DNA of 64,000 nucleotides from Pseudosulfitobacter pseudonitzschiae (GTDB taxonomy: Bacteria; Pseudomonadota; Alphaproteobacteria; Rhodobacterales; Rhodobacteraceae), in assembly GCF_900129395.1 (NCBI RefSeq), contig NZ_FQVP01000001.1:310001-374000 (forward strand). The letters are read 5' to 3'. Within the stretch, counting starts at the first letter, position 1; the number at the start of each line of letters is the position of its first letter. A model generated the notes under the pieces. That model saw only the letters and a program-made list of their open reading frames with translations, had not been told where the DNA came from and made no database searches. Below are positions 1 through 10,075 of this stretch, piece after piece. The position numbers were made by a program, and so were the translations under genes.

Positions 1-34
1 CAAGATGCGCCGCACCGGGACAATCGTGCGGTGA
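1..34 (+). CDS. nuoB: NADH-quinone oxidoreductase subunit B, C-terminal end (partial)
   Basis: Reading from base 2, the frame encodes KMRRTGTIVR followed by TGA at 32-34. This matches the usual KIRRTGTI-type C-terminus of alphaproteobacterial NuoB, the subunit carrying the terminal iron-sulfur cluster N2 next to the quinone site. The rest of the gene lies upstream of the window. The position directly before nuoC, with one small gene between, fits nuo operon order. The identification rests on only ten residues plus context. Confidence 0.75.
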   Translation, partial: KMRRTGTIVR

Positions 35-42
35 TCGGTGTC

Positions 43-456
43 ATGGCCAATACAATGCGCGCCTTCGAAACGTGGCGTGGGCGGAGAAAGCTTTTGGCGA
101 ACCCCAAGCCCGCCCGGGAGCGCAGGCGCGAGATCGAAGAACGGCTTGCTGTCATGGCCAGGCAGTCGGGCGGACTGGACGGGATATGCGAAGTGGCGTT
201 CACGGCCCGGTTCAACGATGCAACCAGCGCGTTGTGCATTCAGGCCGAGGTCGAGCAGGGCATACCCGGTGCCGTTGCCGAAGTGACCAAAACCGACCCG
301 ACCGTGATCAGGGTGCAGTTCGAAATGAAGCCCGATGCGCGCGCCATCGCCGGAATCGAGGCGCATCTGATCCACTTCACCACGTTGATGGGCGGGCCGG
401 GCGCATATTGGAATGAGGGCGAAACGAGGCCCTTATCGGAAGGAACAACGAGATGA
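43..456 (+). CDS. Conserved hypothetical protein between nuoB and nuoC
   Basis: A 137-residue protein if it starts at the ATG at 43. A GTG at 31 would overlap the nuoB stop and is less likely. The N-terminus is rich in Arg and Lys, with an apparent helix around residues 15-40. There is no signal peptide, membrane segment or metal motif. The 3' end overlaps the nuoC start by 4 nt (ATGA), which implies translational coupling. Extra genes between nuo subunits are known from Rhodobacter capsulatus. I do not recognise the family, and a role in complex I is only inferred from position. Confidence 0.7.
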   Translation: MANTMRAFETWRGRRKLLANPKPARERRREIEERLAVMARQSGGLDGICEVAFTARFNDATSALCIQAEVEQGIPGAVAEVTKTDPTVIRVQFEMKPDARAIAGIEAHLIHFTTLMGGPGAYWNEGETRPLSEGTTR

Positions 457-1082
457 GCGAAGCCCTGAACGAACTTGGCGCCTACATCGAAGCCAAACGC
501 CCCAACTGCGTTCTGTCCTGGGACGTCAGCCACGGCGAGCTGAACGTGGATGTCACGCCCAACAACATCGTGGGGCTGGTCGAATTCCTGAAGAACGACG
601 CGACCTGCCGGTTCTCGTCGCTGGTCGACATCACGGCGGTGGACTACACGGGCCGCGCCAAGCGGTTCGATGTGGTTTACCATTTCCTCAGCATGTACCA
701 GAACCAGCGCATCCGCCTGCGGGTGTCGGTGCGCGAGGATGCGATGGTGCCGTCGATCACATCCGTGCACCCGTCGGCCGACTGGTTCGAGCGCGAGGTT
801 TTCGACATGTTCGGCATCCTGTTCTCGGGCCATCCCGACCTGCGCCGCATCCTGACCGACTATGGCTTTCGCGGCTATCCGCTGCGCAAGGATTTCCCGA
901 CGACCGGCTACACCGAGGTCCGCTATGACGAGGCGCAAAAGCGCGTGGTCTACGAACCCGTCAGCCTGGTGCAGGAATACCGCCAGTTCGATTTCATGTC
1001 CCCCTGGGAGGGTGCCGAATACATCCTGCCGGGCGATGACAAGGTCGCGCCGGACGGACACGTGAGCAAGGATGCCAAGTGA
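453..1082 (+). CDS. nuoC: NADH-quinone oxidoreductase subunit C
   Basis: The 30-kDa peripheral subunit of complex I, part of the quinone-reducing module with NuoB, NuoD and NuoI. The 209-residue length is normal for an unfused NuoC. The signature [19 protein letters not shown] lies around residues 112-135, followed by the conserved RKDFP and YEPV segments and the SPWEG motif near the C-terminus. It overlaps the upstream hypothetical gene by 4 nt. Its stop overlaps the ATG of a small membrane protein gene by 1 nt (TGATG). Confidence 0.97.
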   Translation: MSEALNELGAYIEAKRPNCVLSWDVSHGELNVDVTPNNIVGLVEFLKNDATCRFSSLVDITAVDYTGRAKRFDVVYHFLSMYQNQRIRLRVSVREDAMVPSITSVHPSADWFEREVFDMFGILFSGHPDLRRILTDYGFRGYPLRKDFPTTGYTEVRYDEAQKRVVYEPVSLVQEYRQFDFMSPWEGAEYILPGDDKVAPDGHVSKDAK

Positions 1083-1255
1083 TGGGTGGCGTCTGGTGGC
1101 TGATACTGTCGGCGCTGACGATCATTCCGATGATCAAGCTGCTGCCGTTCTTTGGCATCAATAAATACTGGTCTGCGGTCTGTCTGATCCCGTTCGGCAC
1201 CATTGCGTTGCTGTGGTGGATCGGGATGCGCCTGCAAGAGCTGGAGAAACGCTGA
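1082..1255 (+). CDS. Small membrane protein, 57 aa, in nuo operon
   Basis: The reading frame starts at an ATG whose A is the last base of the nuoC stop. It ends in a TGA sharing its final A with the ATG of the next small gene. The 57-residue product begins [19 protein letters not shown] and is mostly hydrophobic, with two predicted membrane helices (about residues 4-24 and 31-50) and a charged QELEKR end. This resembles small 'PLDc_N-like/short' membrane proteins, but I cannot assign a family. Exact coupling on both sides argues that it is translated. Confidence 0.7.
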   Translation: MGGVWWLILSALTIIPMIKLLPFFGINKYWSAVCLIPFGTIALLWWIGMRLQELEKR

Positions 1256-1482
1256 TGGGCGACCAGTATTTTCAGGCGGACTGGTACTATTCGACATCTG
1301 CTCTTTTTGCGATGTTGATCCTTTTGACTCTGTTTGCGCTTCCCGCCCGCGTCATTCAGAAACGACATGGCTATCCGGTGTGGACGTTGGTGTTTTGCCT
1401 CGTTCCATATATGGGCCCCTACATACTGCTCTGGGCGTTTGCCACTTCCGAGCCGCGTAAGATTGAAGAGGATTTATCATGA
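1255..1482 (+). CDS. Small membrane protein, 75 aa, in nuo operon
   Basis: The ATG at 1255 overlaps the TGA of the preceding small gene by one base, and the stop overlaps the nuoD start (ATGA). The product has two hydrophobic stretches, [15 protein letters not shown] and a second around [18 protein letters not shown], with a basic connecting loop (RVIQKRHG) and an acidic tail. Length and topology resemble the gene before it, so the two may act as a pair. Function unknown. A longer frame exists upstream in phase, but the ATG at 1255 is the only start that leaves the neighbouring gene intact. Confidence 0.7.
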   Translation: MGDQYFQADWYYSTSALFAMLILLTLFALPARVIQKRHGYPVWTLVFCLVPYMGPYILLWAFATSEPRKIEEDLS

Positions 1483-2696
1483 TGGATGGCTCCAAAGGTT
1501 TCGAAGACGCCCTGACGGGCGAGCAGAAAATCCGCAACTTCAACATCAACTTCGGGCCTCAGCACCCGGCGGCACACGGCGTGTTGCGGCTGGTGCTGGA
1601 GCTGGACGGCGAGATTGTGGAACGCTGCGATCCGCACATCGGCCTGCTGCACCGTGGCACCGAAAAGCTGATGGAAAGCCGGACGTACCTGCAAAACCTG
1701 CCCTATTTCGACCGGCTGGATTATGTGGCCCCGATGAACCAGGAACACGCCTGGTGTCTGGCCATCGAAAAGCTGACCGGCGTCGAGGTGCCGCGCCGTG
1801 CCTCGCTGATCCGGGTGCTGTACTCGGAAATCGGGCGCGTGCTGAACCACCTGCTGAACGTGACCACGCAGGCGATGGACGTTGGCGCGCTGACCCCGCC
1901 GCTGTGGGGCTTTGAAGAGCGCGAAAAGCTGATGATCTTTTACGAGCGGGCTTGCGGTGCACGTCTGCACGCGGCCTATTTCCGCCCTGGCGGTGTGCAT
2001 CAGGACCTGCCCGATGCGCTGCTGGACGACATCGAACAGTGGGCGCATGAATTCCCCGCCGTTCTGGCCGACATCGACGGGCTGCTGACCGAAAACCGCA
2101 TTTTCAAACAGCGCAACGCCGACATTGGCGTGGTGACCGAAGATGACATTCTGGAATACGGCTTCTCTGGTGTGATGGTGCGCGGCTCTGGCCTGGCCTG
2201 GGATTTGCGCCGGTCGCAGCCCTATGAATGCTACGACGAGTTCGATTTCCAGATTCCGGTGGGCAAGAACGGCGACTGCTACGACCGCTACCTTGTGCGC
2301 ATGGAAGAGATGCGCCAGTCGGTCAGCATCATCAAACAGGCCATTGCCAAGCTGCGCGAAGCCACCGGCGACGTTCTGGCGCGCGGCAAGATCACCCCGC
2401 CCAGCCGGACGGACATGAAAACCTCGATGGAAAGCCTGATCCACCACTTCAAGCTTTATACCGAAGGGTTCCACGTGCCTGCTGGCGAAGTGTACTGCGC
2501 CGTCGAGGCCCCCAAGGGCGAATTCGGCGTTTATCTTGTGGCCGATGGCAGCAACAAACCCTACCGCGCCAAGATCCGCGCGCCCGGGTTCTTGCACTTG
2601 CAGGCGATGGACCACATCAGCCGTGGCCACCAGCTGGCCGATGTCGCCGCGATCATCGGCACCATGGATGTCGTGTTCGGAGAGATTGACCGGTGA
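1479..2696 (+). CDS. nuoD: NADH-quinone oxidoreductase subunit D
   Basis: The 49-kDa subunit of complex I, which forms the quinone-binding cavity with NuoB. The 405-residue length is typical of unfused Nuo[10 protein letters not shown] is at residues 26-34, the [12 protein letters not shown] motif follows, and the PGGVHQDLP and [15 protein letters not shown] segments sit where expected. Two adjacent ATG codons (1479 and 1482) are possible starts. The first overlaps the preceding stop by 4 nt and is preferred. A dispersed repeat lies 23 nt after the stop. Confidence 0.97.
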   Translation: MMDGSKGFEDALTGEQKIRNFNINFGPQHPAAHGVLRLVLELDGEIVERCDPHIGLLHRGTEKLMESRTYLQNLPYFDRLDYVAPMNQEHAWCLAIEKLTGVEVPRRASLIRVLYSEIGRVLNHLLNVTTQAMDVGALTPPLWGFEEREKLMIFYERACGARLHAAYFRPGGVHQDLPDALLDDIEQWAHEFPAVLADIDGLLTENRIFKQRNADIGVVTEDDILEYGFSGVMVRGSGLAWDLRRSQPYECYDEFDFQIPVGKNGDCYDRYLVRMEEMRQSVSIIKQAIAKLREATGDVLARGKITPPSRTDMKTSMESLIHHFKLYTEGFHVPAGEVYCAVEAPKGEFGVYLVADGSNKPYRAKIRAPGFLHLQAMDHISRGHQLADVAAIIGTMDVVFGEIDR

Positions 2697-2719
2697 TGTT
2701 GTCCCCGGTCATCCCTGCA

Positions 2720-2754
2720 CTTCATCTTGCCCGTAAAACTCCCGCCGGAGGCTC
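2720..2754 (-). repeat. Stop-proximal dispersed repeat, copy 1 (Gly-cca-type 'CTTCATCTTGCC' family)
   Basis: Read on the + strand this begins CTTCATCTTGCC, continues with GTAAAACTCC and ends CGCCGGAGGCTC. It matches the reverse complement of 53554-53588 at all but about two of 35 bases. It lies between nuoD and nuoE, in the same orientation relative to the upstream gene as most other copies. It is non-coding and sits inside the operon, so it does not act as a complete terminator here. Confidence 0.75.
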
Positions 2755-2787
2755 CCACCTCTGCCATGCGAACCGAAAGTCGAACTG

Positions 2788-3963
2788 ATGCTCCGCCGCT
2801 TGCACCCTGACCAACCCGAAAGCTTTGCCTTCACCCCCGCCAACCAGGCCTGGGCCGAGGCGCAGATCACCAAGTACCCCGAGGGCCGTCAGGCCAGCGC
2901 CATCATTCCGCTGCTGTGGCGCGCGCAAGAGCAAGAGGGCTGGCTGACCCGTCCGGCGATTGAACATGTGTCCGAAATGCTGGGCATGGCCTATATTCGC
3001 GGTCTCGAAGTGGCGTCCTTCTACTTCATGTTCCAGCTGCAACCGGTTGGTTCCGTGGCACATATTCAGGTCTGCGGCACCACGTCCTGCATGATCTGCG
3101 GCGCCGAGGACCTGATGGCGGTCTGCAAGAAGAAGATCGCGGCGAAACCGCACGAGCTGTCTGCGGATGGCAAGTTCTCGTGGGAAGAGGTCGAATGCCT
3201 GGGCTCTTGCGCCAACGCGCCCATGGCCCAGATCGGCAAGGATTATTACGAGGATCTGACATCCGAACGGATGGCCGAGATCATCGACGAGATGGCCGCA
3301 GGCCGCGTGCCTGTGCCGGGTCCGCAAAACGGGCGCTATGCGTCCGAGCCGCTGAGCGGTCTGACCTCGCTGACGGAATACGACAGCGGCAAGACGCAGT
3401 ATAACGCCAGCGCCCAGCTTGCGACGGACATCGGTGACACCATCAAGCGCATCGACGGGACCGAAGTGCCGCTGACCGCGCCGTGGCAGGGCAAGGCGGC
3501 CAATGCCTCCGGCAAACCGCCCGCCAAGCCCAAGACACGCACGGCCCCCTCTGCGCCAGTGACCGAAACCAAGGCCGAAGTGGCACCTGCGCCCGCGTCC
3601 GAAGCACAGTCCAAGGCCAAACCGCCGCGCACCGAAACCGAACCCACTCCCGCGGCCCAGGCTGGTGCAGGCAAGAAGCCCCGCACGATGAAAGCGCCCC
3701 GCAAGGCCGGTGCCGACGATCTGAAGCTGATCAAGGGCGTCGGTCCCAAGCTGGAAGCGATGCTGAACGAAATGGGCTATTTCCATTACGACCAGATCGC
3801 CAAATGGGGGCCTGCAGAAGTGGAATGGGCCGATCAGAACCTTGTCGGGTTCAAGGGGCGCGTCAGCCGTGACAACTGGGTCGAGCAGGCGGGCAAGCTG
3901 GCCGCCGGTGAACAGACCGAATTTTCCAACCGTGCCAAAAAGGACGGTATCTATAAAGAATAA
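2788..3963 (+). CDS. nuoE: NADH-quinone oxidoreductase subunit E with long C-terminal extension
   Basis: The 24-kDa thioredoxin-fold subunit of the NADH-oxidising module. Cys96, Cys101, Cys137 and Cys141 (CGTTSC and CLGSC) bind the [2Fe-2S] cluster N1a. The usual domain ends near residue 170. After it come an Ala/Pro/Lys-rich linker (about 230-305) and a compact domain at 308-391 beginning [17 protein letters not shown], a helix-hairpin-helix-like motif. Long NuoE proteins of this kind occur in Rhodobacterales. The same C-terminal domain recurs in the next gene. The start is set by the ATG 91 nt after nuoD; no strong ribosome site is visible. Confidence 0.95.
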   Translation: MLRRLHPDQPESFAFTPANQAWAEAQITKYPEGRQASAIIPLLWRAQEQEGWLTRPAIEHVSEMLGMAYIRGLEVASFYFMFQLQPVGSVAHIQVCGTTSCMICGAEDLMAVCKKKIAAKPHELSADGKFSWEEVECLGSCANAPMAQIGKDYYEDLTSERMAEIIDEMAAGRVPVPGPQNGRYASEPLSGLTSLTEYDSGKTQYNASAQLATDIGDTIKRIDGTEVPLTAPWQGKAANASGKPPAKPKTRTAPSAPVTETKAEVAPAPASEAQSKAKPPRTETEPTPAAQAGAGKKPRTMKAPRKAGADDLKLIKGVGPKLEAMLNEMGYFHYDQIAKWGPAEVEWADQNLVGFKGRVSRDNWVEQAGKLAAGEQTEFSNRAKKDGIYKE

Positions 3964-3986
3964 GAATTAATCAGGAGAGGGACCAA

Positions 3987-4853
3987 ATGAACGAGAATAC
4001 ACAAATGCAGGATTGCACACGCAAGTGTTGGATGCTGTCGGCGATTGCGGGGGTGGTGATTGCCATCCTGATGATTGCCTTTACGGGCTGGACATTCTTC
4101 AGCTCGATCCTTGCGGGGATCGTGATTTTTGTTGTTGGCGGCTTTCTCCTGAAATCCATGCTGTGCGGTGCGCTGGCCGATCAGGCGCAGGACACTGCGG
4201 CACAGGCTCCAGCCCCGGCACAGGCCGCGGCTGCGCCCAAGCCTGCCGCTGACACCGCCCCCGTGGCGGATGCCGCCGCGCCAGAGGCTGAAAGCGCCGA
4301 ACCGGCAGTGGTGGCTGCGGCAACCGCGCCCGCCGAAAAGGTGCTGGTGAAACCCAGCGCCCGCCTGGCAGGTCAGGAAGAGCTGGCCGCGCGCAAGGGC
4401 GACTGGAAATACGAAAAACCGGCAGAGGCGGCGCCGGCCAAGGCTGCGCCCGCCAAAAAGGCTCCGGCCAAGAAGGCCCCCGCAGCCAAAGCGCCGGCAG
4501 CCAAAGCAGCCGCAAACAAGGATGCCGACGCCGCCGCGACCACAAAGCGCGCGCCCGTGGCCGCCGATGGCAAGCCCGAGATGCTGGACGCCCCCCGCGA
4601 GGGCGGTGCCGACGATCTGAAACAGATCAAGGGTGTCGGCCCCAAGCTGGAAGCGCTGCTGAACGAAATGGGCATCTACCACTTTTCGCAGGTGGCGGGA
4701 TGGCGCAAAAAAGAAGTGGAATGGGCCGACCAGAACCTTGTGGGGTTCAAAGGTCGGGTCAGCCGTGATGAATGGGTCAAACAGGCCAAGGTGCTGGCCA
4801 AGGGTGGCAGCACGGAGTTTTCAAACAAGGTCAAGAAAGGCGGCGTTTACTAA
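3987..4853 (+). CDS. Membrane protein sharing the NuoE C-terminal domain
   Basis: A 288-residue protein with a good ribosome site (AGGAGAG) upstream. Two membrane helices at about residues 15-35 and 38-57 are followed by an Ala/Pro/Lys-rich linker with repeated APAKK and AAKAPA units. Residues 208-288 form a domain beginning [17 protein letters not shown] that closely matches residues 308-391 of the preceding NuoE, including the shared [19 protein letters not shown] stretch. I infer that it arose by domain sharing with NuoE and may tether or assist complex I. No enzymatic motif is visible. Confidence 0.8.
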   Translation: MNENTQMQDCTRKCWMLSAIAGVVIAILMIAFTGWTFFSSILAGIVIFVVGGFLLKSMLCGALADQAQDTAAQAPAPAQAAAAPKPAADTAPVADAAAPEAESAEPAVVAAATAPAEKVLVKPSARLAGQEELAARKGDWKYEKPAEAAPAKAAPAKKAPAKKAPAAKAPAAKAAANKDADAAATTKRAPVAADGKPEMLDAPREGGADDLKQIKGVGPKLEALLNEMGIYHFSQVAGWRKKEVEWADQNLVGFKGRVSRDEWVKQAKVLAKGGSTEFSNKVKKGGVY

Positions 4854-4868
4854 ACGCCGACAGATTTG

Positions 4869-5087
4869 ATGCAAGGCAAGGATAGCACAAACAAGACAGG
4901 GCAGCGTCTGGCGCTGTGGATTGTCGGCGTTGCGCTTTTCTGGCTTGGCACGACGATCGCAGGGGGCTACCTCGGCTGGACCAGCCGGACCCACGCCCTT
5001 TTTGACCTCGCAGCGCTTGCCGGTTTCGGCTGGGCGCTGTGGACGGGTTTCAACATCTGGCGTGCGCGCCGGCAAGACAAAGGCTGA
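4869..5087 (+). CDS. Small membrane protein (DUF5337-like)
   Basis: A 72-residue protein with two hydrophobic segments (about residues 13-34 and 44-62) and basic ends. It begins MQGKDSTNKTGQRLALWIV. It resembles the Rhodobacterales family DUF5337, recalled from its usual place before nuoF; this was not checked by search. The ATG at 4869 is preferred over an in-frame TTG at 4866. It ends six bases before nuoF. Function unknown. Confidence 0.75.
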   Translation: MQGKDSTNKTGQRLALWIVGVALFWLGTTIAGGYLGWTSRTHALFDLAALAGFGWALWTGFNIWRARRQDKG

Positions 5088-5093
5088 ACGGAC

Positions 5094-6389
5094 ATGTTGC
5101 AGGACAAGGACCGGATCTTTACCAACCTCTACGGTATGCACGACCGCACGCTGAAAGGCGCGCAGGCGCGTGGCCACTGGGACGGCACCGACGCTATCAT
5201 CAAGAAGGGGCGTGACTGGATCATCTCCCAGATGAAGGACAGCGGGTTGCGCGGGCGCGGTGGTGCGGGGTTCCCGACCGGTCTGAAATGGTCGTTCATG
5301 CCCAAGGAAAGCGACGGTCGCCCCGCCTATCTGGTGGTGAACGCGGATGAATCCGAACCGGGCACCTGCAAGGACCGCGAGATCATGCGCCACGATCCGC
5401 ACACGCTGATCGAGGGGTGCCTGATCGCGTCTTTCGCGATGAACGCCAATGCCTGCTACATCTACATTCGCGGCGAATACATCCGCGAGCGCGAGGCGCT
5501 GCAAGCGGCCATCGACGAATGCTATGACGCGGGTCTGGTGGGCAAGAACGCCGCGAAATCAGGCTGGGACTTTGACATCTACCTGCACCACGGTGCCGGC
5601 GCCTATATCTGCGGCGAGGAAACCGCGCTGCTGGAAAGCCTTGAAGGCAAGAAGGGCATGCCCCGGATGAAGCCGCCGTTCCCGGCGGGTGCGGGTCTGT
5701 ACGGCTGCCCGACCACGGTGAACAACGTCGAATCCATTGCCGTTGTGCCGACGATCCTGCGCCGTGGGCCGGACTGGTTCTCGTCCTTTGGCCGCCCCAA
5801 CAACGCGGGCACCAAGCTGTTTGCGATCAGCGGTCACGTGAACAACCCCTGTGTCGTCGAAGAGGCGATGTCGATCACGTTCGAAGAGCTGATCGAAAAG
5901 CATTGCGGCGGCATTCGCGGCGGTTGGGACAACCTCAAGGCTGTGATCCCCGGCGGGTCATCGGTGCCCTGTATCCGTGGCGAGCATATGCGCGATGCGA
6001 TCATGGACTTTGACTATCTGCGCGAGCAGCGGTCGGGTCTGGGCACGGCGGCGGTGATCGTGATGGACAAGGACACCGACATCATCAAGGCGATCTGGCG
6101 TCTGGCGGCCTTTTACAAGCACGAAAGCTGTGGCCAGTGCACGCCGTGCCGTGAAGGCACCGGCTGGATGATGCGCGTGATGGACCGTCTGGTCAAAGGC
6201 GATGCCGAGGTCGAAGAGATCGACATGCTGCTGGACGTGACCAAGCAGGTCGAGGGCCACACGATCTGTGCGCTTGGCGATGCGGCGGCCTGGCCGATCC
6301 AGGGTCTGATCCGCAACTTCCGCGATGAGATTGAGGACCGTATCAAGCACAAACGCACAGGCCGCGTCAGTGCCGTGGCGGCGGAATAA
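5094..6389 (+). CDS. nuoF: NADH-quinone oxidoreductase subunit F
   Basis: The 51-kDa subunit that binds NADH and FMN and accepts the electron pair entering complex [17 protein letters not shown] near residue 51 is the FMN/NADH glycine-rich loop, and [13 protein letters not shown] is the second conserved nucleotide segment. Cys346, Cys349, Cys352 and Cys392 (SCGQCTPC and TICALGD) are the ligands of the [4Fe-4S] cluster N3. The 431-residue length is normal. Confidence 0.97.
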   Translation: MLQDKDRIFTNLYGMHDRTLKGAQARGHWDGTDAIIKKGRDWIISQMKDSGLRGRGGAGFPTGLKWSFMPKESDGRPAYLVVNADESEPGTCKDREIMRHDPHTLIEGCLIASFAMNANACYIYIRGEYIREREALQAAIDECYDAGLVGKNAAKSGWDFDIYLHHGAGAYICGEETALLESLEGKKGMPRMKPPFPAGAGLYGCPTTVNNVESIAVVPTILRRGPDWFSSFGRPNNAGTKLFAISGHVNNPCVVEEAMSITFEELIEKHCGGIRGGWDNLKAVIPGGSSVPCIRGEHMRDAIMDFDYLREQRSGLGTAAVIVMDKDTDIIKAIWRLAAFYKHESCGQCTPCREGTGWMMRVMDRLVKGDAEVEEIDMLLDVTKQVEGHTICALGDAAAWPIQGLIRNFRDEIEDRIKHKRTGRVSAVAAE

Positions 6390-6391
6390 TC

Positions 6392-6796
6392 ATGGACATG
6401 ATCCTGTATTCCCACGCCATCGTATCGCTGGCCGGTTATGCCCTGTTGATGATGGTGCTGACGGCGCTGTCCGCATCGGGGCGCACCGATGCGATGCGCT
6501 GTGACTGCGGGCAGGTCAAACGCGACTATGCCAATGCGATGTACCGCAAGGGGCGCGCGCACGCCAACGCGGTGGAAAGCGCGGGACCGTTCATCGCGGC
6601 GCTGGTTGCGGCCATCATGATGGGGGCTGCACCGTTCTGGGTGAACCTGTTTGCCTCGGTGTTTCTGGTCGCGCGGATCGTGATGGCCTATGTGCACATC
6701 GGCACCACCAACCAGCCGATGCGCAGCCTGTTCTGGGCGATCAGCATGGTTTGCGTGCTGGCGCTGGCCGTCATGGCAATCTGGAGGGCTTTTTGA
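6392..6796 (+). CDS. MAPEG-family membrane protein
   Basis: A 134-residue protein with about four hydrophobic segments. The motif RAHANAVESAGPF (about residues 53-65) is the R-x-x-x-N-x-x-E signature of MAPEG proteins (membrane-associated proteins in eicosanoid and glutathione metabolism), and VARIVMAYVHI fits the same fold. The substrate in bacteria is unknown. The gene starts 2 nt after nuoF and its last base is the first base of the next start codon. Its place inside the nuo operon is unexplained. Confidence 0.8.
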   Translation: MDMILYSHAIVSLAGYALLMMVLTALSASGRTDAMRCDCGQVKRDYANAMYRKGRAHANAVESAGPFIAALVAAIMMGAAPFWVNLFASVFLVARIVMAYVHIGTTNQPMRSLFWAISMVCVLALAVMAIWRAF

Positions 6797-7122
6797 TGCG
6801 TCTGATCTGTATCCTTGCGGTGGCATTGGCGGTGACCGGCTGTGCCAAGAGCGAAAAGGGCCTGGCCTTTGACGGACACTATTACCGCGCGACGGCCAAG
6901 AAGGCGGGCGACGACCGTTCGGTCTTTCAGGTCGAGGTCCGGCAGGTGTCGCAGAGCCTTGAGGGGGCGCGCGAGGCGGGCCGTCATGCGGCGACCAAGT
7001 ACTGTGTCGATAATTTCGGCACGTCGAACATCGCCTGGACGCGCGGACCGGACCCCGAAAACGGTTCGTTGTCGGTGAGCAATGACAAGCTGTTGCTGCA
7101 AGGAAAATGCGAGTTTCTATGA
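6796..7122 (+). CDS. Putative lipoprotein in nuo operon
   Basis: A 108-residue protein that starts at the ATG overlapping the MAPEG stop (TGATG). The N-terminus MRLICILAVALAVTGC is a classic lipoprotein signal with the lipobox Cys at residue 16. The mature part is polar, has two further cysteines (in KYCVDNFG and GKCEF) that could form a disulfide, and has no known motif. It is expected to be anchored to a periplasm-facing membrane. Function unknown. Confidence 0.75.
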   Translation: MRLICILAVALAVTGCAKSEKGLAFDGHYYRATAKKAGDDRSVFQVEVRQVSQSLEGAREAGRHAATKYCVDNFGTSNIAWTRGPDPENGSLSVSNDKLLLQGKCEFL

Positions 7123-7256
7123 CCCGCGAGGCGACATATCGCCCTGTTTCCCCGGTGGCGCGGCCTTGTTATTGCATATCAGGGCGCAGGTTTCCCATCT
7201 GCCAGCGGGGGCCCGCGCGCGTGCGCGGCCCGTTTCGCAGCACAGGAGACTTGAAC

Positions 7257-7667
7257 ATGCGACTGACAACTTTGGTTCTGGGCGCCGCAATCGCCTTGTC
7301 GATGGCCACCACCACCGCCGCCGTGGCCAAGCCGCATCTGCGCGACACGCCGATTGACGACGGGCTGTTGGCCCTTGGGCTGGCCGACGAGATTCGCAAC
7401 GCCTGTCCCTCTATTTCGGCGCGCATGATCCGTGCGCTGGGTTATCTGAACGGATTGAAAAGCCAGGCGCATGCCCTGGGCTATACGGACGCCGAAATTG
7501 ACGCCTATCGGAAGTCCGATACGGAAAAGGCGCGCCTGAAAAAGCGCGGCAAGGCATATTTGGCGGCCAATGGGGTTGTCGTCGGACAGCCAGAGACGTA
7601 TTGCGCGCTTGGGCGCAACGAAATCGAAAAATCGAGCCAGATCGGTTCGTTACTCAGGGTGAATTGA
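7257..7667 (+). CDS. Secreted protein, DUF5333-like, in nuo operon
   Basis: The ATG at 7257 follows a good ribosome site (AGGAGA at 7244) and begins a signal peptide, MRLTTLVLGAAIALSMA. An upstream in-frame extension to 7107 lacks these features and is rejected. The mature part of about 110 residues has cysteines in NACPSIS and TYCALG. The family resembles the Rhodobacterales DUF5333, normally found just before nuoG; recognised from memory only. It is likely periplasmic. The gap of 134 nt before it contains no gene I can support. Confidence 0.75.
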   Translation: MRLTTLVLGAAIALSMATTTAAVAKPHLRDTPIDDGLLALGLADEIRNACPSISARMIRALGYLNGLKSQAHALGYTDAEIDAYRKSDTEKARLKKRGKAYLAANGVVVGQPETYCALGRNEIEKSSQIGSLLRVN

Positions 7668-7670
7668 CGC

Positions 7671-9689
7671 ATGAGCGACCTTCGCAAGATCATCATCGAC
7701 GGCCACGAAATCGAAGTAGACGGGGCCATGACCCTGATCCAGGCCTGTGAGCAGGCCGGGGTCGAGGTTCCGCGCTTTTGCTACCACGAGCGGCTGACGA
7801 TCGCGGGCAACTGCCGGATGTGTCTGGTCGAGGTTGTCGGCGGCCCGCCCAAGCCTGCGGCGTCCTGTGCGATGCAGGTCCGCGACCTGCGTCCCGGTCC
7901 CGAAGGCCAGCCGCCGGTGGTGAAAACCAACAGCCCGATGGTCAAGAAGGCCCGCGAGGGCGTGATGGAATTCCTGTTGATCAACCACCCGCTGGATTGC
8001 CCGATCTGCGACCAGGGCGGCGAATGCGACCTGCAGGATCAGGCGATGGCCTACGGCGTTGATTTCAGCCGTTTCCGCGAACCCAAGCGCGCGACCGAAG
8101 ATCTGGATCTGGGGCCGCTGGTCGAAACCCATATGACGCGCTGCATTTCCTGCACCCGTTGTGTGCGCTTCACCACCGAAGTGGCTGGTATCACCCAGAT
8201 GGGCCAGACCGGGCGCGGCGAGGATGCCGAGATCACGTCCTATCTGGGCGAAACGCTTGATTCGAACCTGCAAGGCAACATCATCGACCTGTGCCCCGTG
8301 GGCGCGCTGGTGTCGAAACCCTATGCGTTCACCGCCCGTCCCTGGGAGCTGACCAAGACGGAAAGCATCGACGTGATGGACGCGCTTGGCTCGTCGATCC
8401 GCGTTGATACCAAGGGCCGCGAAGTGATGCGGTTCCTGCCGCTGAACCACGACGGGGTGAACGAAGAGTGGATTTCGGACAAGACCCGGTTCGTCTGGGA
8501 CGGTCTGCGCCGCCAGCGTCTGGACACGCCTTACATCCGTGAAAACGGCAAGCTGCGCAAAGCCGACTGGGGCGAGGCGCTGCAACTGACCGCGTCCAAG
8601 ATCAAAGGCGCGGACAAACTGGCCGGTCTGGTCGGTGATCTGGCCCCGGTCGAGGCGATCTTTGCGCTGAAGTCGTTGATCGAAGGGCAGGGCGGCGTTG
8701 TCGAATGCCGCACCGATGGGGCCAAGCTTGAGGCGGGCAACCGGTCGTCCTATGCGGGCACCGCACGGATCGAGGATATTGATACCGCAAAGTTCATCCA
8801 GCTGATCGGCACCAACCCCCGCACCGAAGCGCCCGTTCTGAACGCGCGTATCCGCAAGGCGTGGACCGCTGGCGCGAATGTGGGTCTGGTGGGCGAAGCT
8901 GTCGATCTGACCTATGATTATGCCCATGTCGGCACCGACCGTGCCGCGCTGGACAGCCTGCTGGGCAAGGATTATGGCGACGTGCTGGACGCCCCTTCGA
9001 TCGTGATCGTGGGACAGGGTGCGCTGCAAGAGGCGGACGGTGCGGCCGTTCTGGCCGCCGCGATGAAGCTGGCCGAGGACACCAAGTCGAAGTTCATGGT
9101 CCTGCACACCGCCGCGTCCCGCGTGGGTGCGATGGACGTGGGCGCGGTCAACGACCGTGGCATGGACGCGGTGGCCGAGGCCGACGTGATCTATAACCTT
9201 GGCGCGGACGAGGTTGAAATCGCCGAAGGTGCATTCGTGATCTATCAGGGCAGCCATGGCGACCGGGGCGCGCACCGCGCCGACGTGATCCTGCCCGGTG
9301 CCGCCTATACCGAGGAAAGCGGCGTGTTCATCAACACCGAAGGCCGCCCGCAACTGGCCCAACGTGCCAGCTTTGCCCCCGGTATGGCCAAGGAAAACTG
9401 GGCCATCCTGCGCGCGCTGTCGGGCGAGCTGGAGGCGGTTCTGCCCTATGACAACCTGGCCGCCCTGCGCACGGCGCTGGTCGAGGCGGTGCCGCATATC
9501 GCCGATCTGGACGAGGTGCCGGAAAACGCATGGCAGCCCGTGGCCACGGGCAAACTGGGCACGGCGTCCTTCCGCAACGCGGTGTCCGATTTCTGGCTGA
9601 CCAACCCGATTGCACGCTCCAGCCAGTTGATGGCCGAGTTGAGCGCCAACGCCAAGGCGCGCATCCAAGGGGCGATGGCCGCTGAATGA
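7671..9689 (+). CDS. nuoG: NADH-quinone oxidoreductase subunit G
   Basis: The 75-kDa iron-sulfur subunit of complex I. Cys37, Cys48, Cys51 and Cys66 bind the N-terminal [2Fe-2S] cluster. [17 protein letters not shown] carries the His/Cys3 [4Fe-4S] site, and [11 protein letters not shown] carries the next cluster. A molybdopterin-oxidoreductase-like region without cofactor follows. At 672 residues it is of the shorter mitochondrial/alphaproteobacterial type, not the 900-residue enterobacterial type. The stop overlaps the next start (ATGA). Confidence 0.97.
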   Translation: MSDLRKIIIDGHEIEVDGAMTLIQACEQAGVEVPRFCYHERLTIAGNCRMCLVEVVGGPPKPAASCAMQVRDLRPGPEGQPPVVKTNSPMVKKAREGVMEFLLINHPLDCPICDQGGECDLQDQAMAYGVDFSRFREPKRATEDLDLGPLVETHMTRCISCTRCVRFTTEVAGITQMGQTGRGEDAEITSYLGETLDSNLQGNIIDLCPVGALVSKPYAFTARPWELTKTESIDVMDALGSSIRVDTKGREVMRFLPLNHDGVNEEWISDKTRFVWDGLRRQRLDTPYIRENGKLRKADWGEALQLTASKIKGADKLAGLVGDLAPVEAIFALKSLIEGQGGVVECRTDGAKLEAGNRSSYAGTARIEDIDTAKFIQLIGTNPRTEAPVLNARIRKAWTAGANVGLVGEAVDLTYDYAHVGTDRAALDSLLGKDYGDVLDAPSIVIVGQGALQEADGAAVLAAAMKLAEDTKSKFMVLHTAASRVGAMDVGAVNDRGMDAVAEADVIYNLGADEVEIAEGAFVIYQGSHGDRGAHRADVILPGAAYTEESGVFINTEGRPQLAQRASFAPGMAKENWAILRALSGELEAVLPYDNLAALRTALVEAVPHIADLDEVPENAWQPVATGKLGTASFRNAVSDFWLTNPIARSSQLMAELSANAKARIQGAMAAE

Positions 9690-10069
9690 TCCGCGTGGGC
9701 CTCATAGCCTTGGCGCCGCTGGCCGCCTGTTCCGAACCGGAGATCACCGCCGAGCGGCTGATTCCCGATTACCGGGGCGTTCAGACCTCGTTGCTGGACA
9801 ACGATCTGGTGCAGTTCGACGTGGAAATGACCAATGCGCTCAGCACGAAGGACGTGTCTGATTATGCGCAATGCGCCGCTGCTGGCTATACGCTGATCCG
9901 GGGATACGGATTTGCGCGCCATGTGCGGACAAATGTAAACGAAGAGGGTGGCGTGTGGCAGGCAGATGCTGTTTACACCATCTCGCCATCCTTGCCGCGC
10001 GGATTGCGCACCATCGACGCCGAAGTCGAGGCTGCCAACTGTGCGGAAAAAGGGATACCGACGGTGTGA
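9686..10069 (+). CDS. Putative lipoprotein between nuoG and nuoH
   Basis: A 127-residue protein whose start overlaps the nuoG stop by 4 nt. [15 protein letters not shown] gives a short lipoprotein signal with a lipobox ending at Cys15. The mature part includes a [17 protein letters not shown] segment and a late Cys (AANCAEKG). There is no known domain. It is the second lipoprotein in this operon, and both could attach to the complex or to the membrane near it. That role is speculative. Confidence 0.7.
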   Translation: MIRVGLIALAPLAACSEPEITAERLIPDYRGVQTSLLDNDLVQFDVEMTNALSTKDVSDYAQCAAAGYTLIRGYGFARHVRTNVNEEGGVWQADAVYTISPSLPRGLRTIDAEVEAANCAEKGIPTV

Positions 10070-10075
10070 GGACCT

